Position numbers and translations under genes: made by a program
In this document: positions 1-5,661 of the stretch, piece by piece
How the letters are laid out: the number at the start of each line of letters is the position of its first letter
Position numbering within the stretch: the first letter of the stretch is position 1
NCBI GenBank assembly: GCA_002479645.1
Contig: DLOO01000083.1
Span: 31,142-37,350, forward strand
Length of the DNA: 6,209 nucleotides
Direction: 5' to 3'
From: Lachnoclostridium sp. UBA7482
Lineage (GTDB): Bacteria; Bacillota; Clostridia; Lachnospirales; Lachnospiraceae
The notes under the pieces: generated by a model
The model's database searches: none
Told to the model about the DNA's origin: nothing
The model's input: only the letters and a program-made list of their open reading frames with translations

Positions 1-2831
1 TCCGCTGCCCCTCGGATATCCTCCGGCGTAGTTGCCAGAATCTCGTCGCGGCATTTGCAAAGTTCCTCAACCGTGCGACCGGTCAGATACAGATTCATAT
101 CCCGCGCACCGCTCATCTTCGGTGTAAACGGCGGGTAATCGTTGCTGATAGTACCGATGATGTATTTGGTCATCTCGCGCTCAGACAACGGCATATTTGC
201 AATATAATCAGCGGCCTTTTCATACACTTCCTTCGTCTCTGCCAGTTTCGGGTCACGATAGGAAACAAAGTATGCATTTCCGTTTATCGGATGGAACTCG
301 CACATACATCCGTATGCACCGCCGAGTACGCGAACATTGTTCCACAGATAGTCCATAGAAAGAATATTGCGCATGACGCGAAGCGCGCCGCACAACTCGT
401 ATCCGGCATCCATATAGTTACCGCATACCGCAAGGTACTGAACCTGTCCGGCAAAGGTAAATGCTTCATTCTTCGCAGTAAGGGCGTATTCCCCTGCCGC
501 AGGAAGCGCTTCTCCCGCAGGCAATGCTGCGATATCTGCAAGAAGTGCCGGAATCTCGGCAGCCAGTTTTTCATAGCTTGCTGCATCGCCGGTAACGCCG
601 ACAATCATCCTCTCTTTTTTCAGTATATGCAGAAGCAGTCTTGTCAGATGTTCCTCGATTGCGTCTTTTTTCTCGTCGTAATGCTCCAGAATATCCTTCA
701 GTGCATAGTAAGCGTCAATACCGTTAATCTGCTGCTTAAAATATCCCTGCGGACTAAAATAGGAAATCGCACGTTCTAAAGCAACAACGTGTCCCGCCTG
801 CTCAAAGCGAGCCTTAAAACGGGTACAGCCCTCGGCGATAATTTCACGAATACGCTTGGTATCGCCGAGCTTCGTTTTACAGAGAATCTCGCGGATCAAA
901 TCCATTGCCCTGCCGGTATTGTCCTGCAGCACCCGGGCATTCACATCCAGATACGCCTGAAAATCCTTGTGGGACTTCTTTGCACAGAAGGTGTCTACAC
1001 TGAAACTGATTCCGCCGATGTAAATGTTGCATTCATCGGTCAGCTCGGCATAAGAATGCTCCTCGGTATCCATCATACCAAGGCTCACAGACAGAAGTCC
1101 GAGATAGGGAAGCTCCTCCGCCGGAATATCTTTGGCGTCAAACATAATCTGAAGATAACTGATTCCATTGGTAAAGATGTCATGATGAATGACCGGAACG
1201 CCTTCCACCTCGTGCTCCACATTGGAATTCTCACGAATCTTAACCTCCAAATCGGAGATTTCAAGAAGCGGCAGACAGGAAAGCTGCTCTTCTGTCGTCT
1301 CCTCTTCCTGATATGCGCGCAGCGCCCTGGTCTCCTCTACGATACGGTTAATCTCGTCCTCGCTAAGAGACGCCTTGTAAGCCGCCAGCTTCTCGGCAAG
1401 CGCCTTTTCCTTACGGGTAGCAAGCCCCTGTTCAGGAACAAGCGTAACGCTTACGGTATGCTTACTCTCAAGCACATCCTCACGAATCAGCTGTTCAAAG
1501 TAACCGGTATCAAGCTCCTTGCGAAGCTCCTCAAATACTGCATTTCTCTTGCAGCAAGGAAATACCTGCTTCTCATCGTAAAGCCATGTGCAGTAAATAT
1601 TAAGAATCATTACCAGACCGGAAGGAGTTGTACCGTGATCGGACTCGCGATAGCGGAACTCCTGACTGCTGATGGCGCCGAGAAGGGATTTACGGTTCAA
1701 TCCTTCCTCTGCAAGCTTGGTAAGCGTATCACGGATAATGCTTAAAAACTGCTCCTCCTGCGCTTCATCCGCCTCTCTGGCAATAATGCTCAACGACGGC
1801 TGCTCCAGATAACTGTCAAATCCACCGACAACCTCGGAACCGATTCCGGCGTCAATGAGCGCCTGCTTCACCGGTGCTCCGGGAGCCTGAAACAGTACAA
1901 ACGAAAGGATGTCCCATGCAAGGATACGCTTTATATCCGAGAAATCACCGATGGTAGTGGAGTAACTAAGCATAGCCTTCTTCTCGACAGACTCCTCCTC
2001 GCCGACGGAATAGCTCTTGCGAATCTTGCGGAATCCCATGGGTTTCTGCATCGGGATAGATGCGTCAATCTCAAGAGTATCAAATGCCGCCAAATAGTTT
2101 TCATCCAGCCATGCAAGCTTTTCTGCCATATCCATATCCCCGTACAGATAGATATAACTGTTGGACGGATGATAGTAGGTTCTGTGGAAATCCAGATACT
2201 GCTCGTAAGTAAGCTGCGGAATGACGTCCGGATCGCCGCCGGAATTTACCGAGTAAGTATTGTCCGGATAGAGCGCGCTCTGAATCTCCTCATAGAGTAC
2301 CTCATCACCGGAAGAAAGCGCTCCCTTCATCTCATTGTAAACAACGCCGTTAATTTTCAGCTCCGCCTCCGGAGACTCCAGCTCGTAGTGCCAGCCCTCC
2401 TGCTTGAAGATGTTGTCGGTGTGATAAATATTTGGCTTAAATACAGCATCCATGTAAACGTGCATCAGGTTCTGGAAATCCTTATCATTGCAGCTTGCTA
2501 CCGGATAAATGGTTCGATCCGGATAGGTCATTGCGTTGAGGAAGGTGTTGAGAGAGCCCTTGCAAAGTTCGATAAAGGGGTCCTTCAGCGGAAACTTCTC
2601 GGAACCGCAGAGAACCGTGTGCTCGATAATATGGGGAACACCGGTGCTGTCTCCCGGAATCGTCTTGAAACCGATACAGAACACCTTGTTGTTATCCTCG
2701 TTGGATACCAGGCACACGCGCGCACCGGACTTCTTGTGGCGAAGTACGATCCCCTGGCTGTTATAATCTGCTAAAAACTCCTGTCCCAGAAGTTCATAGG
2801 CTGAATTTTGATTGATAAATTCTTTCGACAT
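1..2831 (-). CDS. Insulinase-family (M16C, PreP-like) zinc metallopeptidase, 3' end cut off by window edge
   Basis: A single open frame of 943 codons runs off the left edge without a stop. The family is usually about 970 residues, so roughly 30 C-terminal residues are missing. It starts at ATG 2831, with GGAGG 5 nt upstream. The inverted zinc motif HIIEH lies at 67-71 (ligands H67 and H71, catalytic base E70). The third ligand is E167 in the motif NEMKG. The spacing E70 to E167 (97 residues) equals that of Arabidopsis PreP1 as I recall it (E80, E177). In the C-terminal half, R834 and Y840 (VRVLGGAYG) match the substrate-binding Arg/Tyr pair of M16 enzymes. A charged helical segment near 463-510 fits the M16C-associated linker joining the two halves. 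No signal peptide or membrane segment is seen, so it is probably a cytosolic oligopeptidase that degrades short unstructured peptides in a closed chamber. The natural substrate is unknown. It is transcribed alone, divergently from the cold shock gene. Confidence 0.95.
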   Translation of the reverse strand, partial: MSKEFINQNSAYELLGQEFLADYNSQGIVLRHKKSGARVCLVSNEDNNKVFCIGFKTIPGDSTGVPHIIEHTVLCGSEKFPLKDPFIELCKGSLNTFLNAMTYPDRTIYPVASCNDKDFQNLMHVYMDAVFKPNIYHTDNIFKQEGWHYELESPEAELKINGVVYNEMKGALSSGDEVLYEEIQSALYPDNTYSVNSGGDPDVIPQLTYEQYLDFHRTYYHPSNSYIYLYGDMDMAEKLAWLDENYLAAFDTLEIDASIPMQKPMGFRKIRKSYSVGEEESVEKKAMLSYSTTIGDFSDIKRILAWDILSFVLFQAPGAPVKQALIDAGIGSEVVGGFDSYLEQPSLSIIAREADEAQEEQFLSIIRDTLTKLAEEGLNRKSLLGAISSQEFRYRESDHGTTPSGLVMILNIYCTWLYDEKQVFPCCKRNAVFEELRKELDTGYFEQLIREDVLESKHTVSVTLVPEQGLATRKEKALAEKLAAYKASLSEDEINRIVEETRALRAYQEEETTEEQLSCLPLLEISDLEVKIRENSNVEHEVEGVPVIHHDIFTNGISYLQIMFDAKDIPAEELPYLGLLSVSLGMMDTEEHSYAELTDECNIYIGGISFSVDTFCAKKSHKDFQAYLDVNARVLQDNTGRAMDLIREILCKTKLGDTKRIREIIAEGCTRFKARFEQAGHVVALERAISYFSPQGYFKQQINGIDAYYALKDILEHYDEKKDAIEEHLTRLLLHILKKERMIVGVTGDAASYEKLAAEIPALLADIAALPAGEALPAAGEYALTAKNEAFTFAGQVQYLAVCGNYMDAGYELCGALRVMRNILSMDYLWNNVRVLGGAYGCMCEFHPINGNAYFVSYRDPKLAETKEVYEKAADYIANMPLSEREMTKYIIGTISNDYPPFTPKMSGARDMNLYLTGRTVEELCKCRDEILATTPEDIRGAA

Positions 2832-2836
2832 AAATA

Positions 2837-2841
2837 CCTCC
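2837..2841 (-). promoter_or_regulatory. Ribosome binding site of the M16C peptidase gene
   Basis: The minus strand reads GGAGG, then TATTT, then the ATG at 2831. The strong Shine-Dalgarno match at 5-nt spacing fixes the start codon. It lies only 4 nt downstream of the 12-bp palindrome. Confidence 0.85.
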
Positions 2842-2845
2842 AAAA

Positions 2846-2857
2846 TTGTGTACACAA
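2846..2857. repeat. 12-bp perfect palindrome TTGTGTACACAA in the peptidase leader
   Basis: The palindrome is exact over 12 bases and is not extended by its flanks. It lies just upstream of the peptidase ribosome binding site and about 100 nt downstream of the predicted transcription start. As RNA it would fold poorly because there is no room for a loop, so if functional it is more likely a dimeric protein site on DNA. The halves TTGTG/CACAA recall Rex-type sites, but the usual central spacing is absent, so no regulator is assigned. Confidence 0.5.
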
Positions 2858-2864
2858 ATAATAA

Positions 2865-2890
2865 AGAGTTTTGCTCGCGAAACTCTCGCG
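2865..2890 (-). promoter_or_regulatory. Two overlapping, mutually exclusive hairpins in the peptidase mRNA leader
   Basis: One arm pair is AGAGTTT (2865-2871) with AAACTCT (2880-2886), a 7-bp stem with an 8-nt loop. A second is CGCGA (2876-2880) with TCGCG (2886-2890), a 5-bp stem with a 5-nt loop. They share bases and cannot form together. No U-run follows the first stem in the sense of transcription beyond a short mixed A/T stretch, so this is not an obvious terminator. Function is inferred only from position, between the promoter and the ribosome binding site. Confidence 0.35.
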
Positions 2891-2963
2891 TCTGGCGCGT
2901 GCCGATTTATCAGCCGGCTCCCTTGCCGCCCCGTGTACTCTAAAACGGTACCGCGTTATTTTC

Positions 2964-2992
2964 ATCATACCAAAAAATGGGTAGAAATGCAA
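2964..2992 (-). promoter_or_regulatory. Sigma-70/sigma-A promoter of the M16C peptidase gene
   Basis: On the minus strand TTGCAT (2987-2992) is separated by exactly 17 nt from TATGAT (2964-2969), close to the consensus in both boxes. Transcription would start near 2957, giving a leader of about 125 nt before the ATG at 2831. An 8-bp palindrome CGGTACCG (2946-2953) sits just downstream of the predicted start, a position where a repressor could bind. Confidence 0.75.
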
Positions 2993-3021
2993 GGCTGGCG
3001 GAATTTTATTCGTGACCGAAA

Positions 3022-3041
3022 TTTTCACAATTTTTTCACAA
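3022..3041. repeat. Two direct copies of TTTTCACAA at 11-bp spacing upstream of the cold shock gene
   Basis: TTTTCACAA occurs at 3022-3030 and again at 3033-3041. Start-to-start distance is 11 bp, one helical turn, so both copies face the same side of the DNA. They lie between the two divergent promoters, about 50-70 bp upstream of the predicted cold shock transcription start, where an activator or an alpha-subunit UP element would act. Low complexity of the AT-rich region is an alternative explanation. Confidence 0.4.
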
Positions 3042-3056
3042 AAACAGGAATTTTCG

Positions 3057-3085
3057 TTGACTTTACATCAAATTTATGCTACTTT
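3057..3085 (+). promoter_or_regulatory. Candidate promoter of the cold shock gene
   Basis: TTGACT (3057-3062) is followed after 17 nt by TACTTT (3080-3085). The -10 box is weak, but it is preceded by TG at the extended -10 position (3077-3078). The start would be near 3092, giving a leader of about 70 nt. A second possibility is TTGAGT (3084-3089) with TAAGAT (3108-3113) at 18-nt spacing. The sequence alone does not decide between them. Confidence 0.45.
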
Positions 3086-3101
3086 GAGTTTGTGTCATAA
3101 T

Positions 3102-3123
3102 TTTACATAAGATAACATGTAAA
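3102..3123. repeat. Inverted repeat TTTACAT-8-ATGTAAA in the cold shock gene leader
   Basis: TTTACAT (3102-3108) and ATGTAAA (3117-3123) are perfect inverted 7-mers around an 8-nt centre, and the pairing extends further if one T is bulged. A third copy, TTTACAT, stands at 3062-3068 overlapping the candidate -35 box, 40 bp away. The element could be an mRNA hairpin in the 5' leader, where cold shock genes often carry thermosensitive structure, or a protein site. Confidence 0.35.
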
Positions 3124-3148
3124 TTAAGGCATATTTATAAAATCTTTT

Positions 3149-3154
3149 AGGAGG
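3149..3154 (+). promoter_or_regulatory. Ribosome binding site of the cold shock gene
   Basis: AGGAGG lies 6 nt before the ATG at 3161. It is a near-perfect anti-16S match, fitting a highly expressed protein, and it fixes the start. Confidence 0.9.
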
Positions 3155-3160
3155 CACACC

Positions 3161-3361
3161 ATGAAGAAAGGTACTGTTAAGTGGTTTAACGCTAAGAAGG
3201 GCTTTGGCTTCATCTCCGACGAGGAAGGCAACGACGTATTCGTACACTTCTCCGCTTTGAAGATGGACGGCTTTAAGGCTCTTGAGGACGGCGACTCTGT
3301 AGAGTTCGACGTTGTTGAAGGCGAAAAAGGCCCTCAGGCAGCTAACGTAACCAAGTTATAA
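3161..3361 (+). CDS. csp: CspA/CspB-family cold shock protein
   Basis: The product is 66 residues, the normal length for a single cold shock domain, and acts in the cytoplasm as a single-stranded RNA/DNA binding protein (RNA chaperone). The nucleic-acid-binding face is complete: W8 in VKWFN, RNP1 KGFGFI at 13-18 with F15 and F17, and RNP2 VFVHF at 26-30 with F27, H29 and F30. These positions coincide with Bacillus subtilis CspB numbering. The protein is acidic, as usual in the family. It is monocistronic: it has its own AT-rich upstream region and ends 79 nt before a strong terminator hairpin. Which paralogue it is, and whether it is cold-induced or constitutive, cannot be told from the sequence, so only the family symbol is given. 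Confidence 0.97.
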   Translation: MKKGTVKWFNAKKGFGFISDEEGNDVFVHFSALKMDGFKALEDGDSVEFDVVEGEKGPQAANVTKL

Positions 3362-3440
3362 TCACTTAAAAACCGATCTTAAATTAAATATAAAGTACTG
3401 GATTTCTTTTTTTTAATGCATGATTGGGTGGGTTGTAACG

Positions 3441-3482
3441 AAAAAAACCATGCCGCGAATAAAAAGCGCGGCATGGTTTTTT
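3441..3482. terminator. Bidirectional intrinsic terminator shared by the cold shock gene and the gatB-proA-GNAT cluster
   Basis: A perfect 10-bp GC-rich stem, CCATGCCGCG (3448-3457) with CGCGGCATGG (3467-3476), encloses a 9-nt loop. It is flanked by seven A on the left and six T on the right. Read on plus it ends the cold shock transcript; read on minus, the A run becomes a U run 26 nt past the GNAT stop. It separates two convergent transcription units. Confidence 0.95.
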
Positions 3483-3507
3483 ATTTCCCGAGAAACTCCT
3501 TTGAAAT

Positions 3508-4275
3508 CTATTGATTCATATCGGCAACAACCCCGGCGTCTTTCACTGTCACTTCAGCCCATGCAGGTTTGAAGCCACTCTTAATTGCATTTCTTGCCGA
3601 TTTTATGTTGGACCAGGCACAGCAGTAAAAAGGTACTTTTCCCTTTTCAATAATCTCAACTGCCAATCTGCTTGTAAGTGCCGACGCAATACCCTGTTTT
3701 CGATATTCCGGCAGTACATCCACTCCGATTTGCCACATGGTATCACAGTCAGCGGAACATCCCGCTAATCCTATCAGCCTTCCGTTGTCATATGCTCCGA
3801 CTCCAAGTACATCCAGTTCTTTTCGATCTTCGCACAGGGCATTGCTCCATTCTTTTCTGTACAAATCTGTAAAATCACCGGCTGTAAGGATTTTTAACTC
3901 ATACCTGCAAGGCAATTCTTTCAAAGCATCCATATCCGGCAGAAAATATTCCGCCATAAAGCAGACACGATAACCGTATTTCTGAAATTCATCGTTCAAC
4001 ACATGCATATTCGGAGTTTCAAAGCAATGTTCTACCGCAAACCGGTTGATATATTCCGATACGATATCTCGAAACTTTTCATCAATCGTTGCAACGATAT
4101 TATTACCATAGGATATCAAATTGCACACATGCGGAAGCTTCAAATATTTTCTTGCCTGTGGATGTTCCTTTGATTGAACGATTACATTCTCGTATAAACA
4201 AAAGTCTTCGGCGTCACAATTTGCATCTATTGCGGATTGTTCCATCGCAATCCGTTTTATCATTTCGTTTGTCAT
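3508..4275 (-). CDS. GNAT-family N-acetyltransferase, coupled to proA
   Basis: The product is 255 residues. The C-terminal 110 or so form a GNAT fold: strand 4 and motif A read IGVDVLPEYRKQGIASAL (about 183-200), with the acetyl-CoA pyrophosphate loop R192-K193-Q194-G195-I196-A197. Motif B follows with WSN, then S and a closing GF near 221-235. The N-terminal 120 or so residues are not recognised and could be a degenerate second GNAT lobe or a substrate domain. I choose ATG 4275 because AAGGAG (4287-4292) lies 11 nt upstream; an in-frame TTG at 4284 would leave only 2 nt. The gene starts 5 nt after the proA stop, and its ribosome binding site lies within the last proA codons, so translation is probably coupled. 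The substrate is unknown; small molecules, including proline-pathway intermediates, are possible by context only. Confident for family, not for function. Confidence 0.88.
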   Translation of the reverse strand: MTNEMIKRIAMEQSAIDANCDAEDFCLYENVIVQSKEHPQARKYLKLPHVCNLISYGNNIVATIDEKFRDIVSEYINRFAVEHCFETPNMHVLNDEFQKYGYRVCFMAEYFLPDMDALKELPCRYELKILTAGDFTDLYRKEWSNALCEDRKELDVLGVGAYDNGRLIGLAGCSADCDTMWQIGVDVLPEYRKQGIASALTSRLAVEIIEKGKVPFYCCAWSNIKSARNAIKSGFKPAWAEVTVKDAGVVADMNQ

Positions 4276-4280
4276 TTTTA

Positions 4281-5555
4281 TCAAATCTCCTTGTGATGGA
4301 ATCTCTTTTTTCCGGATGCATAATCGGCAACGATGTGTCCGTCTCCTATCAGCTTATACTTATATGTCACAAGACCATCCAGCCCCACCGGTCCTCTGGC
4401 ATGAAACTTACTGGTGCTTATTCCTACCTCTGCCCCGAATCCATACCGGAAACCGTCCGCAAATCTCGTGGAACAATTCCAGTACACACCGGCAGAATCC
4501 ACCATCTGCATAAAGCGGTCCGCGTTCTCCCCATTCTCGGTAATGATGCAGTCCGTATGATGAGAGCCGAAAAAGTTAATATGCTCAATCGCATCATCCA
4601 CACTGCTAACCAGTTTCAGCGAAACAATCAAATCAAGATACTCGATAAATCCATCGTCCTCTATTGTTTCGACGTCAATTATTTCGCCAACCTCCGCGGT
4701 TCCACGCAGGCGTACGCCTCTGTTTTTAAGCGTCTGCGCAAGCCTCGGCAGGAAAGCCTTTGCAATTTTTCTGTGTACAAGAATTGTTTCCACCGCATTG
4801 CATGCTGCCGTATACTGTGTCTTGGCGTCAACGATAATCGGAACTGCCTTCAGCGTGTCGGCGTCTGCATCCACATAAATGTGACAAATGCCGTCTGCAT
4901 GACCCATTACCGGAATCTTGGTATTGTTCATAATATGCTGTACAAATGCATTTGACCCTCTCGGTATCAGCAGATCCACACTCTCATGGCACGCTAACAG
5001 CTCGTCAATTTCACTGTGCAGCTCCGCCTGCACCAGACAATTTGGCGGAAGGCCGACCTGTAAGGCACTGTCATGAATAATCTTGAACAACGCTCTGTTG
5101 GTATAGGTTGTTTCCTTTCCTCCCTTCAGGATGGCGCAGTTGCCGCTCTTAATGCACAGGGTGGAAATCTGTACAAGCGCATCCGGCCTTGCTTCAAAGA
5201 TAACGCCGATAACCCCAATCGGGCTGCTGACTCTGTAAAGCGTCAGTCCCTTATCCAGTTCCCTGCTGAGAGATACCTTTCCTAACGGATCGGGAAGACC
5301 AATCAGCTGCTCGATTCCGACAAGAATGTCTGCCAGCTTCATATAGTCAAATTTCAGTCTTTTCATGACCGCAGGCGCAATCCCATTGCCCTCCGCAGCC
5401 TCCAGATCCTTCTGATTAGCGGCAAATACCTCCTCCGCATGCGCCCTCAGATTTTTCGCAATACGCGCAAGCGCCTCATTTCGTTTTTTTACTGAGAATG
5501 CAGCAAGATACGGTGCTTCCTCCTTCATTTTTCTAACTTTTTCTCTGATACTCAT
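4281..5555 (-). CDS. proA: Gamma-glutamyl phosphate reductase (glutamate-5-semialdehyde dehydrogenase)
   Basis: ProA reduces gamma-glutamyl phosphate with NADPH to glutamate-5-semialdehyde, which cyclises to pyrroline-5-carboxylate, the second step of proline synthesis from glutamate (cytoplasmic). The chosen start gives 424 residues against about 415 usual. ATG 5555 is preferred over the in-frame ATGs at 5576 and 5573 because GGGAGA (5561-5566) lies just upstream of it. Family signatures are seen in order: VIFEARPDA, KGGKE, IPRGSN, GHADGICH, QYTAACNA with the catalytic C252 (C255 in the Thermotoga enzyme), then STRFADGF, GAEVGIST and ARGPVGLDGL near the C-terminus. All are intact, so the enzyme should be active. 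proB is not next to it, unlike the common proBA operon, so glutamate 5-kinase must be encoded elsewhere. The GNAT gene follows directly. Confidence 0.97.
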   Translation of the reverse strand: MSIREKVRKMKEEAPYLAAFSVKKRNEALARIAKNLRAHAEEVFAANQKDLEAAEGNGIAPAVMKRLKFDYMKLADILVGIEQLIGLPDPLGKVSLSRELDKGLTLYRVSSPIGVIGVIFEARPDALVQISTLCIKSGNCAILKGGKETTYTNRALFKIIHDSALQVGLPPNCLVQAELHSEIDELLACHESVDLLIPRGSNAFVQHIMNNTKIPVMGHADGICHIYVDADADTLKAVPIIVDAKTQYTAACNAVETILVHRKIAKAFLPRLAQTLKNRGVRLRGTAEVGEIIDVETIEDDGFIEYLDLIVSLKLVSSVDDAIEHINFFGSHHTDCIITENGENADRFMQMVDSAGVYWNCSTRFADGFRYGFGAEVGISTSKFHARGPVGLDGLVTYKYKLIGDGHIVADYASGKKRFHHKEI

Positions 5556-5661
5556 ACATTTCTCCCATAACATCAAACGATAGCATTAAAGCAGATATTC
5601 GCAATCCGCTCCGCTGCTTCCCTAATGAGATTAAAATAACACATATACTCTAAATTTACAA
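5556..5661 (-). other. gatB-proA spacer with a possible 23-codon leader frame
   Basis: On the minus strand an ATG at 5642-5644 opens a 23-codon frame ending in TGA at 5573-5575, 17 nt before the proA start. The predicted peptide contains the stretch LIREAAERIANICF, which looks protein-like, but the ribosome binding site before it is weak (TTTAGAG). It has no proline run, so it is not an obvious proline attenuator. Only weak promoter boxes are seen (for example TTGTAA-17-TATTTT) and no terminator hairpin with a T run, so read-through from gatB is plausible. Confidence 0.25.
5562..5565 (-). promoter_or_regulatory. Ribosome binding site deciding the proA start
   Basis: GGAG within GGGAGA lies 6 nt upstream of ATG 5555. 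The two earlier in-frame ATGs (5576 and, one codon on, at 5573) do not have a comparable site at proper distance, so the annotated protein should begin MSIREKV. Confidence 0.7.

Larger units (their letters stand above)
2832..3160. other. Divergent intergenic control region between peptidase and cold shock genes
   Basis: These 329 bases carry no credible gene; short open frames here on both strands lack good start contexts and cross the control signals. The left half (about 2865-2955) is GC-richer, with several CGCG-type elements, and forms the peptidase leader. The right half (about 3000-3160) is strongly AT-rich and forms the upstream region of the cold shock gene. Individual signals are listed separately. 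Confidence 0.8.

Noticed and set aside
291..779. A 162-codon plus-strand frame, and a 106-codon minus-strand frame at 284-604
   Set aside because: Both are shadows of the peptidase gene; the real frame here encodes its R834/Y840 region.
789..1745. A 318-codon open frame on the plus strand
   Set aside because: It lies antisense inside the M16C peptidase gene, whose minus-strand frame is intact and carries all family motifs. The plus-strand translation has no recognisable domain and no ribosome binding site.
2846..2857. Assignment of the palindrome to Rex, LexA, CcpA or NrdR
   Set aside because: None of the known consensus sites fits in spacing and sequence together, so no regulator is named.
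3407..3414. T8 run after the cold shock gene as an intrinsic terminator
   Set aside because: No stable hairpin precedes it; the strong hairpin at 3448-3476 is the better terminator.
4276..4284. Starting the GNAT gene at TTG 4284 with overlap of the proA stop
   Set aside because: The Shine-Dalgarno would be only 2 nt away and TTG is a weaker start; ATG 4275 has workable 11-nt spacing.
4089..4955. A 288-codon open frame on the plus strand
   Set aside because: It is antisense to the GNAT gene and the 3' part of proA, both clearly coding on minus. The translation has unnatural composition, rich in His, Arg and Cys.
5556..5576. Starting proA at the upstream ATG 5576
   Set aside because: It would add the seven residues MMLWEKC, which are atypical for ProA, and would bury the good ribosome binding site of the ATG at 5555 within the coding region.
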